From: an uncultured delta proteobacterium
GTDB lineage: Bacteria; Myxococcota_A; Polyangia; Polyangiales; Polyangiaceae
DNA: 64,000 nt
NCBI GenBank assembly: GCA_903892415.1
Contig: CAITIQ010000204.1
Coordinates: 1 to 64,000 of the forward strand
Direction: 5' to 3'
Each line of letters begins with the position of its first letter. Position 1 is the first letter of the stretch. A model generated the notes under the pieces. It worked only from the letters and a program-made list of their open reading frames with translations, ran no database searches and was not told the DNA's origin. Position numbers and translations under genes: made by a program. This document shows positions 47,067 through 55,500 of the stretch, piece by piece.

Positions 47067-47206
47067 TGGGCGCACTCTACCACCGCCTTGACGTCCGTCC
47101 GAACGAGAACTCGTTACCACCGATTGCCAGGCGAATAGCTGCGCCAAGGAAGTTGGGTCCCACGGTTAAGTTCACCGGCCGGAGATCCGGATGTTCGACT
47201 GAACCC

Positions 47207-48523
47207 ATGGTTGCCCAGGACATGATCGCCGCCTTGCTCTCGTCCCATCGCCCGATGGACCCTCAGCCGGGCGACGTGATCGCCGACCGGTTTCGCCTGC
47301 TACGCGAAGTCGCACGAGGAGGCATGGGGGTGGTTTTTGAAGCGAAACACCTGTTTACCGACCGGTCGATCGCGCTCAAGTTCGTTCCCCACAACGCTCC
47401 AGAGCAGCGGCTCGCCAATCAGCGTATCGAGCAAGAAGCGCGAGCCCTCGGGACCTGCAGGCATCCGTCGGTGGTGGATATCGTTGACGCGGGTATCGCA
47501 CGAGAGCTCGGCTCCTACCTAGCAATGGAGATGCTCGAGGGGCGCACGCTCGACGGCATTCTTGCCGCGCGAAAGTCTCTCGGTCCGGCTGAGGTTTTGC
47601 GAGTTGCGACCTCAATCGGTGCGGCGCTTGCGCATGCCCACGCGCGCGGCGTGGTGCATCGTGACGTCAAGCCGAGCAACATCTTCATCGCGCGACTCCC
47701 CGATGGCAGCGAGTCGATCAAGCTGATCGACTTTGGTATCGCGGGCAGCGTACGACCAGACGCTGTCGCACCGGCCTCGGGCCGCATCACGCGTGGCGGG
47801 GACATGTTAGGAACGCTGGACTACGTCGCACCGGAACAGCTGTCGGCGCCAGAGATGGCCAACCCGCGCAGCGACCAGTACTCGCTTGCAACGACGTTGC
47901 TCGAGTGCATCTCCGGAACCCTGCCCTCGCTCACCGACCGACTCGCCGGAGCAGCCCGACTCCCTCGCTTGAACGAGGTCGCCCCCGAGTTTCCGACAGC
48001 GGCAGGCGAGGCCATCATCCGTGCAATGTCCCCGCTCCCAGCCAACCGCTTCGAGAGCATGGAGGCCTTTCTCACAGCGCTGCTCGCCGGCATTGAACCC
48101 AGCAACGTCATGCTGCTCAAGCGGTCGCCGCAAGGCGAGGCAAGAGTCGCAGCCGACGAGCCCAACGGCGCTTCACGCCGCAAACACCCACGCGCTCCGT
48201 ACATCACCCCGTGTCGCGTCGTGCGCGCGGACGGCACGACCATCGACGGACGCAGCGAGGACATCAGCGAGGGCGGCATCCTGATCGTGCTGCCGATCAA
48301 CTATCGCGGCACGGCAGGCGCCAACTCAAGTGGCGTCGAGCAGATTCAAGCGCGCTTTGCGCTACCGACCACGGGCGTGGTCGCGACCGTTCCGGGCACG
48401 GTTCGTTGGCTCAAGGACGGCCAGGGCCGAGCGGCGCTCGGTGTCGCGTTCAATGATCCCGTTCCGGCAGTGCGCCAATCGATCGCCACCTACGTGCGCC
48501 TCGTTGGCACCGAAAACTCCTGA
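47207..48523 (+). CDS. Ser/Thr protein kinase with C-terminal PilZ domain
   Basis: A 438-residue fusion. The kinase covers residues 20 to 300: LREVARGGMGVVFEAKH (P-loop), IALKFVP, HRDVKPSNIF (catalytic Asp about 153), LIDFGIAGS, and GTLDYVAPEQL, all residues needed for activity. Residues about 323 to 430 are PilZ: RRKHPRAPY supplies RxxxR and SEDISEGGI supplies DxSxxG, the two motifs for cyclic di-GMP binding. The likely meaning is a kinase controlled by cyclic di-GMP, but this has to be inferred. ATG at 47207 is chosen; ATG at 47255 is an alternative. It is divergent from the TPR kinase. Confidence 0.88.
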   Translation: MVAQDMIAALLSSHRPMDPQPGDVIADRFRLLREVARGGMGVVFEAKHLFTDRSIALKFVPHNAPEQRLANQRIEQEARALGTCRHPSVVDIVDAGIARELGSYLAMEMLEGRTLDGILAARKSLGPAEVLRVATSIGAALAHAHARGVVHRDVKPSNIFIARLPDGSESIKLIDFGIAGSVRPDAVAPASGRITRGGDMLGTLDYVAPEQLSAPEMANPRSDQYSLATTLLECISGTLPSLTDRLAGAARLPRLNEVAPEFPTAAGEAIIRAMSPLPANRFESMEAFLTALLAGIEPSNVMLLKRSPQGEARVAADEPNGASRRKHPRAPYITPCRVVRADGTTIDGRSEDISEGGILIVLPINYRGTAGANSSGVEQIQARFALPTTGVVATVPGTVRWLKDGQGRAALGVAFNDPVPAVRQSIATYVRLVGTENS

Positions 48524-48534
48524 CCCAGCTCGCC

Positions 48535-50208
48535 TCAGGAGTCGCGTGAGTCCAGCGCACCGCGGACCTTGCGAGCGAGGTCCAACGTCGAGAAGGGCTT
48601 ACGCAGCAGCGGGACCTCGGGCGCCAGCCGAGCCAGTTCACGGTCGGCGTAACCGGTGACGACGAGACCGCGTACCCGGCGTGCCGTGCGACAGAGCTCC
48701 GACAGGAGCTCAAGTCCGTCCCCGTCGGGCAACACCACGTCGGTGATGACCAGGTCCACGTTGTTACCGCGGACGAGGTCTCGCGCATCTCCCCCCAAAC
48801 GCGCCTCCATCACGTTGTACCCGAGCGAACGCAGGGCTCTGGCCATCGCCATTCTCACCGGTTGCTCGTCTTCGACGATGAGGACGCTCTCCTCGCGCTC
48901 AGGTCGTGCGCGAGGCGGTGATACCCCGGAGAGCTTTCCGAGTGCACGTGGAAGCTCCAGTAGGAAGCTGTGCTCGTCCAGGAGCCGCAACGTGCCTCCC
49001 CTTGCGGCTACGAAGCCAGGCAGGGCCCGCAGCGTCTCTGCGCGTGCGCCTCGCGGGAGCACCGAAAGCCGCTCCGCACTCGTGTCCAGCTTCCCAAACT
49101 GTGAGGGGACCACGCTGAACGTCAAGAGAACGTGGTCCTCGGTCGCGCGAGCTTCCACCGTCATCAAGCCGCCGTTTGCGGCGTCTCGCAGCTTGCTCGC
49201 GAGCTCGAGCATGAGCTGGTCGAACAGGAACGGGTCGAACACGGCGGTCAAATCATCCGCGTCCACCACACTGACCAGTTCATACCGCTCGCCGAGTAGG
49301 CGTCGAACCAACGGCTCGATTCGGCGCTGATGGTCAGCCACGTTGAAGGGCTCGGGCCGGTTCAACCCAGAGCGCGAGAAGCCGACCAAGCGCTCGGTGA
49401 GCACAGCGGCGCGTAAGCCGGCCCTAGCGATCTCCTGCAGATCCTCATGGCGCGGATCGCTCTTCGGTGTCGCCTCGATCAACAGCTCGGCGAAGCTCTG
49501 CACGACGCAGAACACGTTGTTGAGGTCGTGAATCACGCCGCGAGACAACTCGACCACCGTCTCTGCGCGCGCGGCTCCAAGCAGCGCGCTTTCAAGCGAC
49601 TGCAGCCGACTTGCGTCGGCGACCGTCGACACCTCCCACTCACCAACCTTGACGTCGCTCTTCTCGTACCAGCGCGAGTTTCCGCACTCGTCTGCGAGGT
49701 CAAAACGCTGCGCCTGCTCTTGGTCCCGCAGCGCATCCGCGGTGCGCCAAAGCTCGGCCGAATGGGCGTGCGGACTGGTGCTAAACATCGTAGCGCCGCC
49801 AGCATCACGAACGCGGACCTCGTGCGAGAGTCCGCGGCGCAACGCGTCCATCGCAAGCCGCTGCCTTTGGTTATGTTGCGCAGTCACGAGCGCGCCCGCG
49901 ACGGCCGTCGGCGCGAGCGACGTCAAAAGGGCGTCCGCCTCTCCCAAATCGAGCTTTAGCAACTGAACGGCCGACAGCCCATCGGCGAGCAGGATCGTGA
50001 GCATCCCCGGGCGCGCGGGAACTTGAGGCTCACCGACGTCGATGAAACGCACGACCGTAGCGCCCGTTGCAGCCTCGATTGGCTCCGGGCCAACAGCTGC
50101 AAATGCAAGCGCCAGCTCAGGCACCGAGGCCGCCAGCGCCGCTTGGAGCAGCGCGAAACGTTCGGCATCGGATCCAACGAAAACCGCGTTTTGTGAAAAG
50201 GGCCCCAT
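48535..50208 (-). CDS. Hybrid histidine kinase with degenerate ATPase and C-terminal receiver
   Basis: A 557-residue soluble protein. An N-terminal part (1 to 200) lacks a recognisable sensor fold. The H-box is RGVIHDLNNVFCVVQSF with His about 227, intact. The ATP-binding part is poor: the N-box reads LMLELASKLRDA (the usual Asn is replaced) and the DxGxG motif is not seen, so kinase activity is doubtful. Residues about 440 to 557 are a receiver (VLIVEDEQPVRMAM, DLVITDVVLPDGDG with Asp about 490, VTGYAD, LRKPF), complete. It may act as a phosphotransfer or sink protein. It is divergent from the regulator at 50415. Confidence 0.78.
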   Translation of the reverse strand: MGPFSQNAVFVGSDAERFALLQAALAASVPELALAFAAVGPEPIEAATGATVVRFIDVGEPQVPARPGMLTILLADGLSAVQLLKLDLGEADALLTSLAPTAVAGALVTAQHNQRQRLAMDALRRGLSHEVRVRDAGGATMFSTSPHAHSAELWRTADALRDQEQAQRFDLADECGNSRWYEKSDVKVGEWEVSTVADASRLQSLESALLGAARAETVVELSRGVIHDLNNVFCVVQSFAELLIEATPKSDPRHEDLQEIARAGLRAAVLTERLVGFSRSGLNRPEPFNVADHQRRIEPLVRRLLGERYELVSVVDADDLTAVFDPFLFDQLMLELASKLRDAANGGLMTVEARATEDHVLLTFSVVPSQFGKLDTSAERLSVLPRGARAETLRALPGFVAARGGTLRLLDEHSFLLELPRALGKLSGVSPPRARPEREESVLIVEDEQPVRMAMARALRSLGYNVMEARLGGDARDLVRGNNVDLVITDVVLPDGDGLELLSELCRTARRVRGLVVTGYADRELARLAPEVPLLRKPFSTLDLARKVRGALDSRDS

Positions 50209-50360
50209 GATTGATCGGGAATGGTCATCCCGCGCGATTCGGAGGTCAACGCACAGCGGAGCGCGAGCGAAAGAAATGTAACGGGCCTCGACGAGGCGGG
50301 AGGAGGGGTGGGTCAGCGCTCACTCAGGCAGGCTTCCCATTAAAAACGGGCCTCTTGAAC

Positions 50361-50372
50361 TTTCTTAAGAAA
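50361..50372. promoter_or_regulatory. 12-base palindrome TTTCTTAAGAAA upstream of the response regulator
   Basis: A perfect 12-base palindrome sits 43 bases before the ATG at 50415, in an AT-rich pocket (with a T-run near 50391-50398) inside otherwise GC-rich DNA. It suits an operator for autoregulation by the OmpR-type protein or another dimer; it is symmetric enough that chance alone is unlikely but not excluded. Confidence 0.4.
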
Positions 50373-50414
50373 CACACTCACACCTTGGGACTTTTTTTAG
50401 TACTTATTCCAACC

Positions 50415-51092
50415 ATGGACGTCCTCATCGCAGAAGACGAGGAGCAACTAGCAGTTGGTGTGAAGCGAGTCTTTGAGCGACGCGGGCATCGCGTCGATAC
50501 CTGCGTGAACGGACAAGACACCGTGCGCGCGCTCGAGAGTCGCTCCTACTCCCTGCTGGTGCTCGATTGGGGTTTGCCAGACATGGATGGCGTGGCGTTG
50601 GTCGCACAGCTTCGGCGGGCGGGTCGAACGATCCCGGTGCTGATGCTCACCGGTCGGGCTGGCACGGAGGACGTCGTTCGCGCGCTCGATGCTGGCGCAG
50701 ACGACTTCATCGCGAAGTCGGACGCGCCCGTTGATGTGCTGCTGGCTCGAGCCGAGGCCCTGCATCGCCGGGCGTGTTATCCGGCGGCACCGCGTCGCGT
50801 GGACGCCGGTGGCATTTTGATCGACGAAGGTGCGAAGACTGTTCACGTCAATGGGCAACTCATCGACCTCGCCCCGAGTGAGCTGCGCGTCCTGACGATT
50901 TTGGGCGCCGGCATGGGCAAGATCGTCTCCCGTGCCGAGCTGGTCGCAGCCTGCTGGGGAGAGCTCGCGTCGGTTTCGGACAACGCGCTGGAGAGCGTGA
51001 TCAAACGCCTGCGGAAGAAGCTGGGCGCCGAGGCGCAACGGCTGCAATCGGTGCGACTTCGCGGCTACATCTTGGTGGAGCAAGTGGAGTGA
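50415..51092 (+). CDS. OmpR-family response regulator
   Basis: A 225-residue regulator. The start at MDVLIAEDEEQLAVGV gives a normal receiver; a longer frame overlaps the divergent kinase. The receiver has Glu-Asp pair EDEEQ, phospho-acceptor Asp51 in LLVLDWGLPDMDG, Thr in LMLTGRAG, and Lys in DDFIAKSD, where the usual KPF is KSD. The C-terminal winged helix (residues 130 to 225) has LAPSELRVLTILGAGMGKIVSRAELV and VESVIKRLRKKL-type recognition helix. It is divergent from the hybrid kinase at 48535, possible partner. Its stop overlaps the start of the next gene (GTGA). Confidence 0.9.
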   Translation: MDVLIAEDEEQLAVGVKRVFERRGHRVDTCVNGQDTVRALESRSYSLLVLDWGLPDMDGVALVAQLRRAGRTIPVLMLTGRAGTEDVVRALDAGADDFIAKSDAPVDVLLARAEALHRRACYPAAPRRVDAGGILIDEGAKTVHVNGQLIDLAPSELRVLTILGAGMGKIVSRAELVAACWGELASVSDNALESVIKRLRKKLGAEAQRLQSVRLRGYILVEQVE

Positions 51093-51736
51093 ACACCTCC
51101 GAGCCGAAGTGTGAAACTTGTGCAGCCTTCGTGCGCGTGAGTGAACACCCGGGGCTCGGAAAGGTCGGCGAGTGTGCTCTCGAGGTATTCCGAGGGCCTG
51201 TGCGCGCGGGGATGACCTGCGCAAGGCACCGCGTAAAAGGGGCCCTCGCCGCCCCACCGAAGAAACGGGCCGCTGGAGAGCCGAGGGGACGATCGAGTTC
51301 CTATGCGGGCTCGCGCCCGACGGAGCCCAGCGCCCCGCTGCCCCGCTCCCGTGACCTTCCGAAGGAGATCGACATCGATATGGACGCTGACGAGTTTCGA
51401 CGGGTGCTTCGTGAAGTCCTAGCCGAGGAGCTGGGCGTGTCGTCACCACCGCTGGGCGCACGCTGGCAGGGAGGGGAGCTCGTGCTCAGGCCCGGGAAAG
51501 AGGGCACGGCCGACAAGCGGGTACCGCTCGAAACCTTCTTTCACAAGATCGTGATGGTGCGCGACAAGTTGCGCTTGCTCGAGGCCAAGCTCAACGCCCA
51601 TTCGGGCCTGTCAGACGAAGACAAGGTGCAGCTCCAGGCCTACATCACAGGCTGTTACGGCTCGCTCACCACCTTCAACATTCTGTTCGGCGAGAAGGCT
51701 GATCAATTCAGCGGTGGCTCCGGCCGAGACGATTGA
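51089..51736 (+). CDS. Small Cys-motif protein coupled to the response regulator
   Basis: A 215-residue protein starting with GTG that overlaps the regulator stop. The N-terminus has Cys residues CETCAAF, GECAL and TCARH (residues 7 to 48), likely a zinc site. A basic, Ser/Pro-rich linker (55 to 90) leads to a helical C-terminal part (DADEFRRVLREVLAEELG, then FFHKIVMVRDKLRLLEAKLNAHSGL, written in parts). No known function. Translational coupling suggests it works with the regulator, perhaps as a cofactor or a DNA-proximal adaptor. Confidence 0.6.
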   Translation: MNTSEPKCETCAAFVRVSEHPGLGKVGECALEVFRGPVRAGMTCARHRVKGALAAPPKKRAAGEPRGRSSSYAGSRPTEPSAPLPRSRDLPKEIDIDMDADEFRRVLREVLAEELGVSSPPLGARWQGGELVLRPGKEGTADKRVPLETFFHKIVMVRDKLRLLEAKLNAHSGLSDEDKVQLQAYITGCYGSLTTFNILFGEKADQFSGGSGRDD

Positions 51737-52080
51737 GGGCGTAGCCGTCATAAACAGCTGAGGGCGCAACTACGGATCGTTCGATCGAGGCAGCGCCAAA
51801 AAATTGTCGCTGGAGACTTTAGCTCCCGAACGATGCGCCGTACTTAAGGTTGCGGCTAAGAAGAAACGCCTCCGACAAAGGCGCGATCCTAGAGCTGCCT
51901 CGGCTGACAGCGCCTGATGGCTGTTTGCGGGTTCTCACGATAACGGCAACCGCATTCGAAAGGTGCGCACGCAAAGCCATTGACCTACGGGCTCCTCCGG
52001 GACGCCACGGTTTGAAGGGCCGCCGAAAGACAACCGCCTCGCGAGAGGCCTCATCCGGAGCCATCCGGAAAGGAGCGCGT
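51737..52080. other. Intergenic region before the Sel1-like lipoprotein
   Basis: A 344-base stretch without a credible gene; the frame that opens at 51850 is the 5' extension of the lipoprotein gene and has no protein-like composition. It holds an inverted repeat ATCGTTCG (51776-51783)/CGAACGAT (51827-51834) with a 43-base spacer and an A-run near 51799. A promoter for the gene at 52081 should lie here; none could be fixed. Confidence 0.55.
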
Positions 52081-52752
52081 ATGACGTCCTCGCTAAAGGT
52101 CGCCGTGCTGGTGACTTTGTTTGCCTCGGGCTGTTCCTCGAGCCTGTTCGGGCAGGGACCCTACGATGCACAGTCGTGCGTCGAGGAGTCCTTGCGCCGA
52201 AACCCGCAAAACCCTGAAGCTCGCGAGGCTGCCGCCGTCTTCGCTGACGCTTGCAAGCTCGGTGATGCAGCCGCTTGTAGCGTTCACGGGCTGATGCTCG
52301 AACTCGGGGCTGGGGTTCCGAGCAACGCGCGCACGGCACGAGCGCTCTACACGCGCGCCTGCAGCGCACAGAATCAACGCGCCTGCACCAACCTCTCGCG
52401 CCTGGAGCTGCAAACGGCCACCGACGTCGTGGATATCGCTCAGGCGCAGAATCGACTGTTGATCGCTTGTGAAGAGGGTGAAGCGAGCGCGTGTGCCTTT
52501 GCTGGCTCGCTCTCCTCGAGCACGCACGACCGGAACCCGGAGGCGACGACGCAACTGCTCGAAAAAGCCTGCAACCGAGGCCAAACCAGCGCCTGCTACG
52601 ACCTCGCCGAAGCCACGCGCAAGAGCGGCGAGCCCTCGATGCCCGAGCTCGAGCTGTACGTGAAGGCCTGCCTCGGCGGCCACGAACCGGCTTGCAAGAA
52701 GCTCGCGCCCACCCGTGTCTCGGTGGCCGCAAACCCCGTGGGAATGCAATGA
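52081..52752 (+). CDS. Sel1-like repeat lipoprotein
   Basis: A 223-residue lipoprotein. ATG at 52081 gives MTSSLKVAVLVTLFASGCSS, a type II signal peptide with lipobox ASGC; the longer frame from 51850 would hide it. GGAAAGGAG upstream is a good ribosome site. The mature part holds Cys-containing helical repeats of Sel1 type: CKLGDAAACSVHGLMLELGAG, YTRACSAQNQRACTNL, CNRGQTSACYDLA and CLGGHEPACKKL. Such repeats mediate protein contacts. It is followed 27 bases later by another lipoprotein. Function is unknown. Confidence 0.75.
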   Translation: MTSSLKVAVLVTLFASGCSSSLFGQGPYDAQSCVEESLRRNPQNPEAREAAAVFADACKLGDAAACSVHGLMLELGAGVPSNARTARALYTRACSAQNQRACTNLSRLELQTATDVVDIAQAQNRLLIACEEGEASACAFAGSLSSSTHDRNPEATTQLLEKACNRGQTSACYDLAEATRKSGEPSMPELELYVKACLGGHEPACKKLAPTRVSVAANPVGMQ

Positions 52753-52779
52753 ACGCTCGCAGGCGTTTGCCCTGCGACG

Positions 52780-54180
52780 ATGATGATTGCGCGCGCTCGT
52801 TGCAGTCCCCTGCTGGTATTGCTCGCCTGTGGCGGCGTGCCCGAAGCCCGCCCAGCCACCACCCAACCACCACCACAGCCGACGACGGCGACCGTGATCG
52901 AGCTGCCCGCTCCCAAGTCCAACAGAGCATCGCTCCAGGCGGGCGAGGTCATCACCAAGGCCTCGCCGTCCGTGGATGGCCGGCTCTCCGATTGGCCCAC
53001 CACCCCAACCCTCACCTTCAGCAGTCCACAGGGTGAAACGACCGACGTTTGGCTGGCTGTGGAAGCTCGCCGCGTGGTGCTCGCTGCCCGCGGCAGCACC
53101 GAGAGACTCGCGCTGCTAGTCGAGTCGCATCCGCCTTGGTTTCCGCCGATCGGGTTTGCTAACCAATTCGGCGAGGAGACGCTCGCCTCAGCGGATGAAT
53201 GTCCAATCAATGAGCCTGACGAAGCCTGCGTTCTGTGGTTCAACCAATCGGTTGCACGACACGACGAACTGCGGCGCGGCTTCAGCCGAAAGCTGCAACT
53301 CGAACACAACGCACTGACCATCGACGACGAGGCCGTCGCGATCCGCCCCCTACGCGGTGACAACGGTGACCTCGAAGTCGAGCTTCCCTTGGCGGTACTG
53401 CCGATGACGGCGGACGCTCCCTTACGCTCGCTGCGGCTGAGCCTTCGTGTGGACGAGGACTCGCCCGCGCAGCACGCACTCCGAGTGCCGCTCGAAGAGC
53501 CGCTCGGATTCGGTCCCCACCCTGAGTGGCTCACCGCGGTGCTCAACGAAGCAGGTCCGCAGCTTCGCTTCTACCAACCTTCGACTTCGGCCGTGACCGT
53601 CAAGGTCGCGTTCAATCAGCGGGTTGGCTATCAGTACACGCCCGCCGAGCTCAGCCCCTTCGTGGGCGAGCTGAAGCTTGGGCCAACGCGCAAACTCGCA
53701 ACCGTAGGAGCGAAGGAGCTGGTCGAGCTTCCCCGCTCCTACGACAACTTTGGACCGACGCTGGGCTTCGCCTGGCGCATGCCCAGCGGAGAACTGGACC
53801 TCCTCCCAATCGACGAGGTAGCGCCCGGTCCAGCCGTGAACGCCGCCTTCGTACGCGGTAGCGCCGTGGACCTGTTCTTCGCGTATGAGGAAACGCAAAA
53901 TCCCTTTGGCGCCGGCCTTTGCGGAGTTTGCCCCATGGCGATCGTCGGCGTCGTTCGGGCGGAAGCCGACAGCCTCCACCCGTTGGCTCGCACCGCCGTG
54001 GTGCCACAAACGGGAGAGCGTGTTCGTCTGCGCACCGACCCGAACGGGCGCTTCCTCGAAGCATCCTTCGACTGCTTCGAGAAGGGCCAACGCGCGGTCC
54101 GCATCGACTACAACCCCTCGACCAGGTCCTACGTTTCGTCGACCGGCGAAGTAACGACCTGCGAAACACACGACCCCTAG
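52780..54180 (+). CDS. Hypothetical lipoprotein
   Basis: A 466-residue protein with an N-terminal MMIARARCSPLLVLLACGGV, a short lipoprotein signal (lipobox LLAC). A Pro/Thr linker (residues 24 to 45) is followed by a large beta-rich domain (DGRLSDWPTTPTLTF, VWLAVEARRVVLAARG), of the sort found in sugar-binding or DOMON-like folds, then a second domain with several Cys (GLCGVCPMAIVG, SFDCFEKGQ). Two starts are possible (52780 and 52783). It is probably in an operon with the Sel1-like lipoprotein. No function is assigned. Confidence 0.65.
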   Translation: MMIARARCSPLLVLLACGGVPEARPATTQPPPQPTTATVIELPAPKSNRASLQAGEVITKASPSVDGRLSDWPTTPTLTFSSPQGETTDVWLAVEARRVVLAARGSTERLALLVESHPPWFPPIGFANQFGEETLASADECPINEPDEACVLWFNQSVARHDELRRGFSRKLQLEHNALTIDDEAVAIRPLRGDNGDLEVELPLAVLPMTADAPLRSLRLSLRVDEDSPAQHALRVPLEEPLGFGPHPEWLTAVLNEAGPQLRFYQPSTSAVTVKVAFNQRVGYQYTPAELSPFVGELKLGPTRKLATVGAKELVELPRSYDNFGPTLGFAWRMPSGELDLLPIDEVAPGPAVNAAFVRGSAVDLFFAYEETQNPFGAGLCGVCPMAIVGVVRAEADSLHPLARTAVVPQTGERVRLRTDPNGRFLEASFDCFEKGQRAVRIDYNPSTRSYVSSTGEVTTCETHDP

Positions 54181-54254
54181 CTCCGCAGCCATCCCACCGA
54201 ACGAGGCAGTGAACACTTCCGGCCACCGCTACTCAGGCCAATCAGAAATTTGTG

Positions 54255-54282
54255 TTGACTTAGAGAACGGCGCTGGTAGTGT
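54255..54282 (+). promoter_or_regulatory. Candidate promoter of tRNA-Leu
   Basis: TTGACT (54255-54260) is followed after 16 bases by TAGTGT (54277-54282), placing a start site near 54289, just before the mature tRNA at 54294. The -35 is good, the -10 weak. Confidence 0.45.
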
Positions 54283-54293
54283 CCGCCCGCTTC

Positions 54294-54374
54294 GCGAAGG
54301 TGGCGGAATGGCAGACGCACTAGCTTGAGGTGCTAGCGGGTAACACCGTCCGGGTTCAAGTCCCGGTCTTCGCA
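54294..54374 (+). tRNA. tRNA-Leu (anticodon GAG)
   Basis: An 81-base tRNA. The acceptor arm GCGAAGG pairs with TCTTCGC, with a G-T pair at the base; the anticodon stem CTAGC/GCTAG encloses loop TTGAGGT with anticodon GAG, reading CUC and CUU Leu codons. The long variable arm (about CGGGTAACACCG) is typical of tRNA-Leu, and the T-arm is CCGGG-TTCAAGT-CCCGG. CCA is not encoded (the sequence continues A-CAA), so it is added by enzyme. It marks the left border of the damaged polysaccharide segment. Confidence 0.93.
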
Positions 54375-54439
54375 CAACGGCATCAGAATGGCTCTCGGCG
54401 GCGTACTCGGAAGGGTTCGCCGCCGAAGTCGTTTGTGCC

Positions 54440-54463
54440 TCCTGGCCAATATCCTGGCCAATA
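54440..54463 (+). repeat. 12-base perfect tandem repeat near the tRNA
   Basis: TCCTGGCCAATA is repeated exactly (54440-54451 and 54452-54463), 66 bases after the tRNA-Leu end, in the non-coding stretch before the damaged glycosyltransferase. It may be a scar of recombination; no integrase gene is near. Confidence 0.7.
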
Positions 54464-54489
54464 CTCGGCGCGGTCGGTCAACGATGGAC

Positions 54490-55469
54490 TCAAGCGCTCG
54501 GTTCTGTTGCATGGGCCATGGACCCAGTCCGCGCACGCCTACGCCGATGGATTCGGCTTGTCAGCGCCCGCACGACGACGAGCCCGTACACGCCCAGCAG
54601 AGGATCACAGGGGAAGCGAAATCGTGGTTTGGTGATCGTCGCCGCGGCGCTGACAAGGACGAGGAGGAAGGCGGCGGTGAGGAGCTGGGCAGCGATGCGC
54701 CGGCGTGAGAGGACGAGCCCTGCGAGACCCGCGACGACGCGTTCGCCCCGAGCGCGAGGTTGTAGCCCCCGTGCGTACCGAGCACCGGCGCGCCCAGGAC
54801 GTCGGCATTGCGAGCCACCCAAAGCCCGACGGGAAGCAGGCCGACGAGCGTCACGACCAGCCCTCGTCGAAGGCGGCCCCGCAACGCGAGCAGCACGCCG
54901 CCGATGCCCACGAGTGGAGCGAGATAGGGCGTGGTCAGGCCGGCCATCCCCAGCGCAAGCCCGGCTGCGGGCGCTGACCAGCGACTCTCTCGCAGCGCAG
55001 CGCGGCTGACGTAGGCGACGCCGACAACCAAACACACAGAGGTGAGCACGACCGGATAGAGCGTGGTGCTCGCATAAGCGATCCCTGGGTGAAGCGCGGC
55101 AAGAGCACCGGCGAGACTCGCCCATCCCGAGTGTTTCAATTCGGAACGAGCGAACCACATGGTCACGAGGGGCAGCAGCGAGGCGAGCAGCGCCTGCGCT
55201 ATGTAGGCGCTCCGCACTGACGTCCCAAACACTGCGTACACGACTGCGAGAAAGAGCGGCTGTGCGGGTGGACGGAACGCGGTTGCACCATAGCTCCCTG
55301 AGAATCCTTCGCCTGCGGCGAGCTTTGCGGCGATCTGGTGGTAGTCGCCTTCGTCGTAGAAGGTCGGAGCCTCCCCGTGGTTCCAGGCGAACCAGAGCCG
55401 CAGCGGAACGAGCGCGAGAACGAGGAGCCACAGCCAGAGAGCGAGAGGGATGGCCGGTCGTTTTGTCAT
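54490..55469 (-). pseudogene. GT39-like glycosyltransferase, internally deleted and frameshifted
   Basis: A membrane glycosyltransferase of the ArnT/PMT-like (GT39) type, which uses polyprenyl-linked sugars. The N-terminal part (from MTKRPAIPLALWLWLLVLAL) has FYDEGDYHQIAAKLAAG, the first-loop Asp motif, and several membrane helices to GYNLALGANASSRV. The C-terminal part, KPRFRFPCDPLLGVYGLVVV, lies in another frame. The switch is at about 54715 to 54725, and a stretch of perhaps one hundred residues expected between is missing. Both a deletion and a frame change are therefore needed; no intact protein can be made. It is divergent from the GT4 gene at 55501. Confidence 0.75.
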
Positions 55470-55500
55470 TGGCCGACTGGTTGCAAAGGCCAATCCCAAG

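Noticed and set aside
47021..47206. Longer start for the PilZ kinase
   Set aside because: The added residues overlap the divergent TPR kinase gene and have the composition of an antisense shadow.
51776..51834. Inverted repeat ATCGTTCG/CGAACGAT before the Sel1-like gene
   Set aside because: The arms are only 8 bases and 43 bases apart in GC-rich DNA; expected by chance and without other support.
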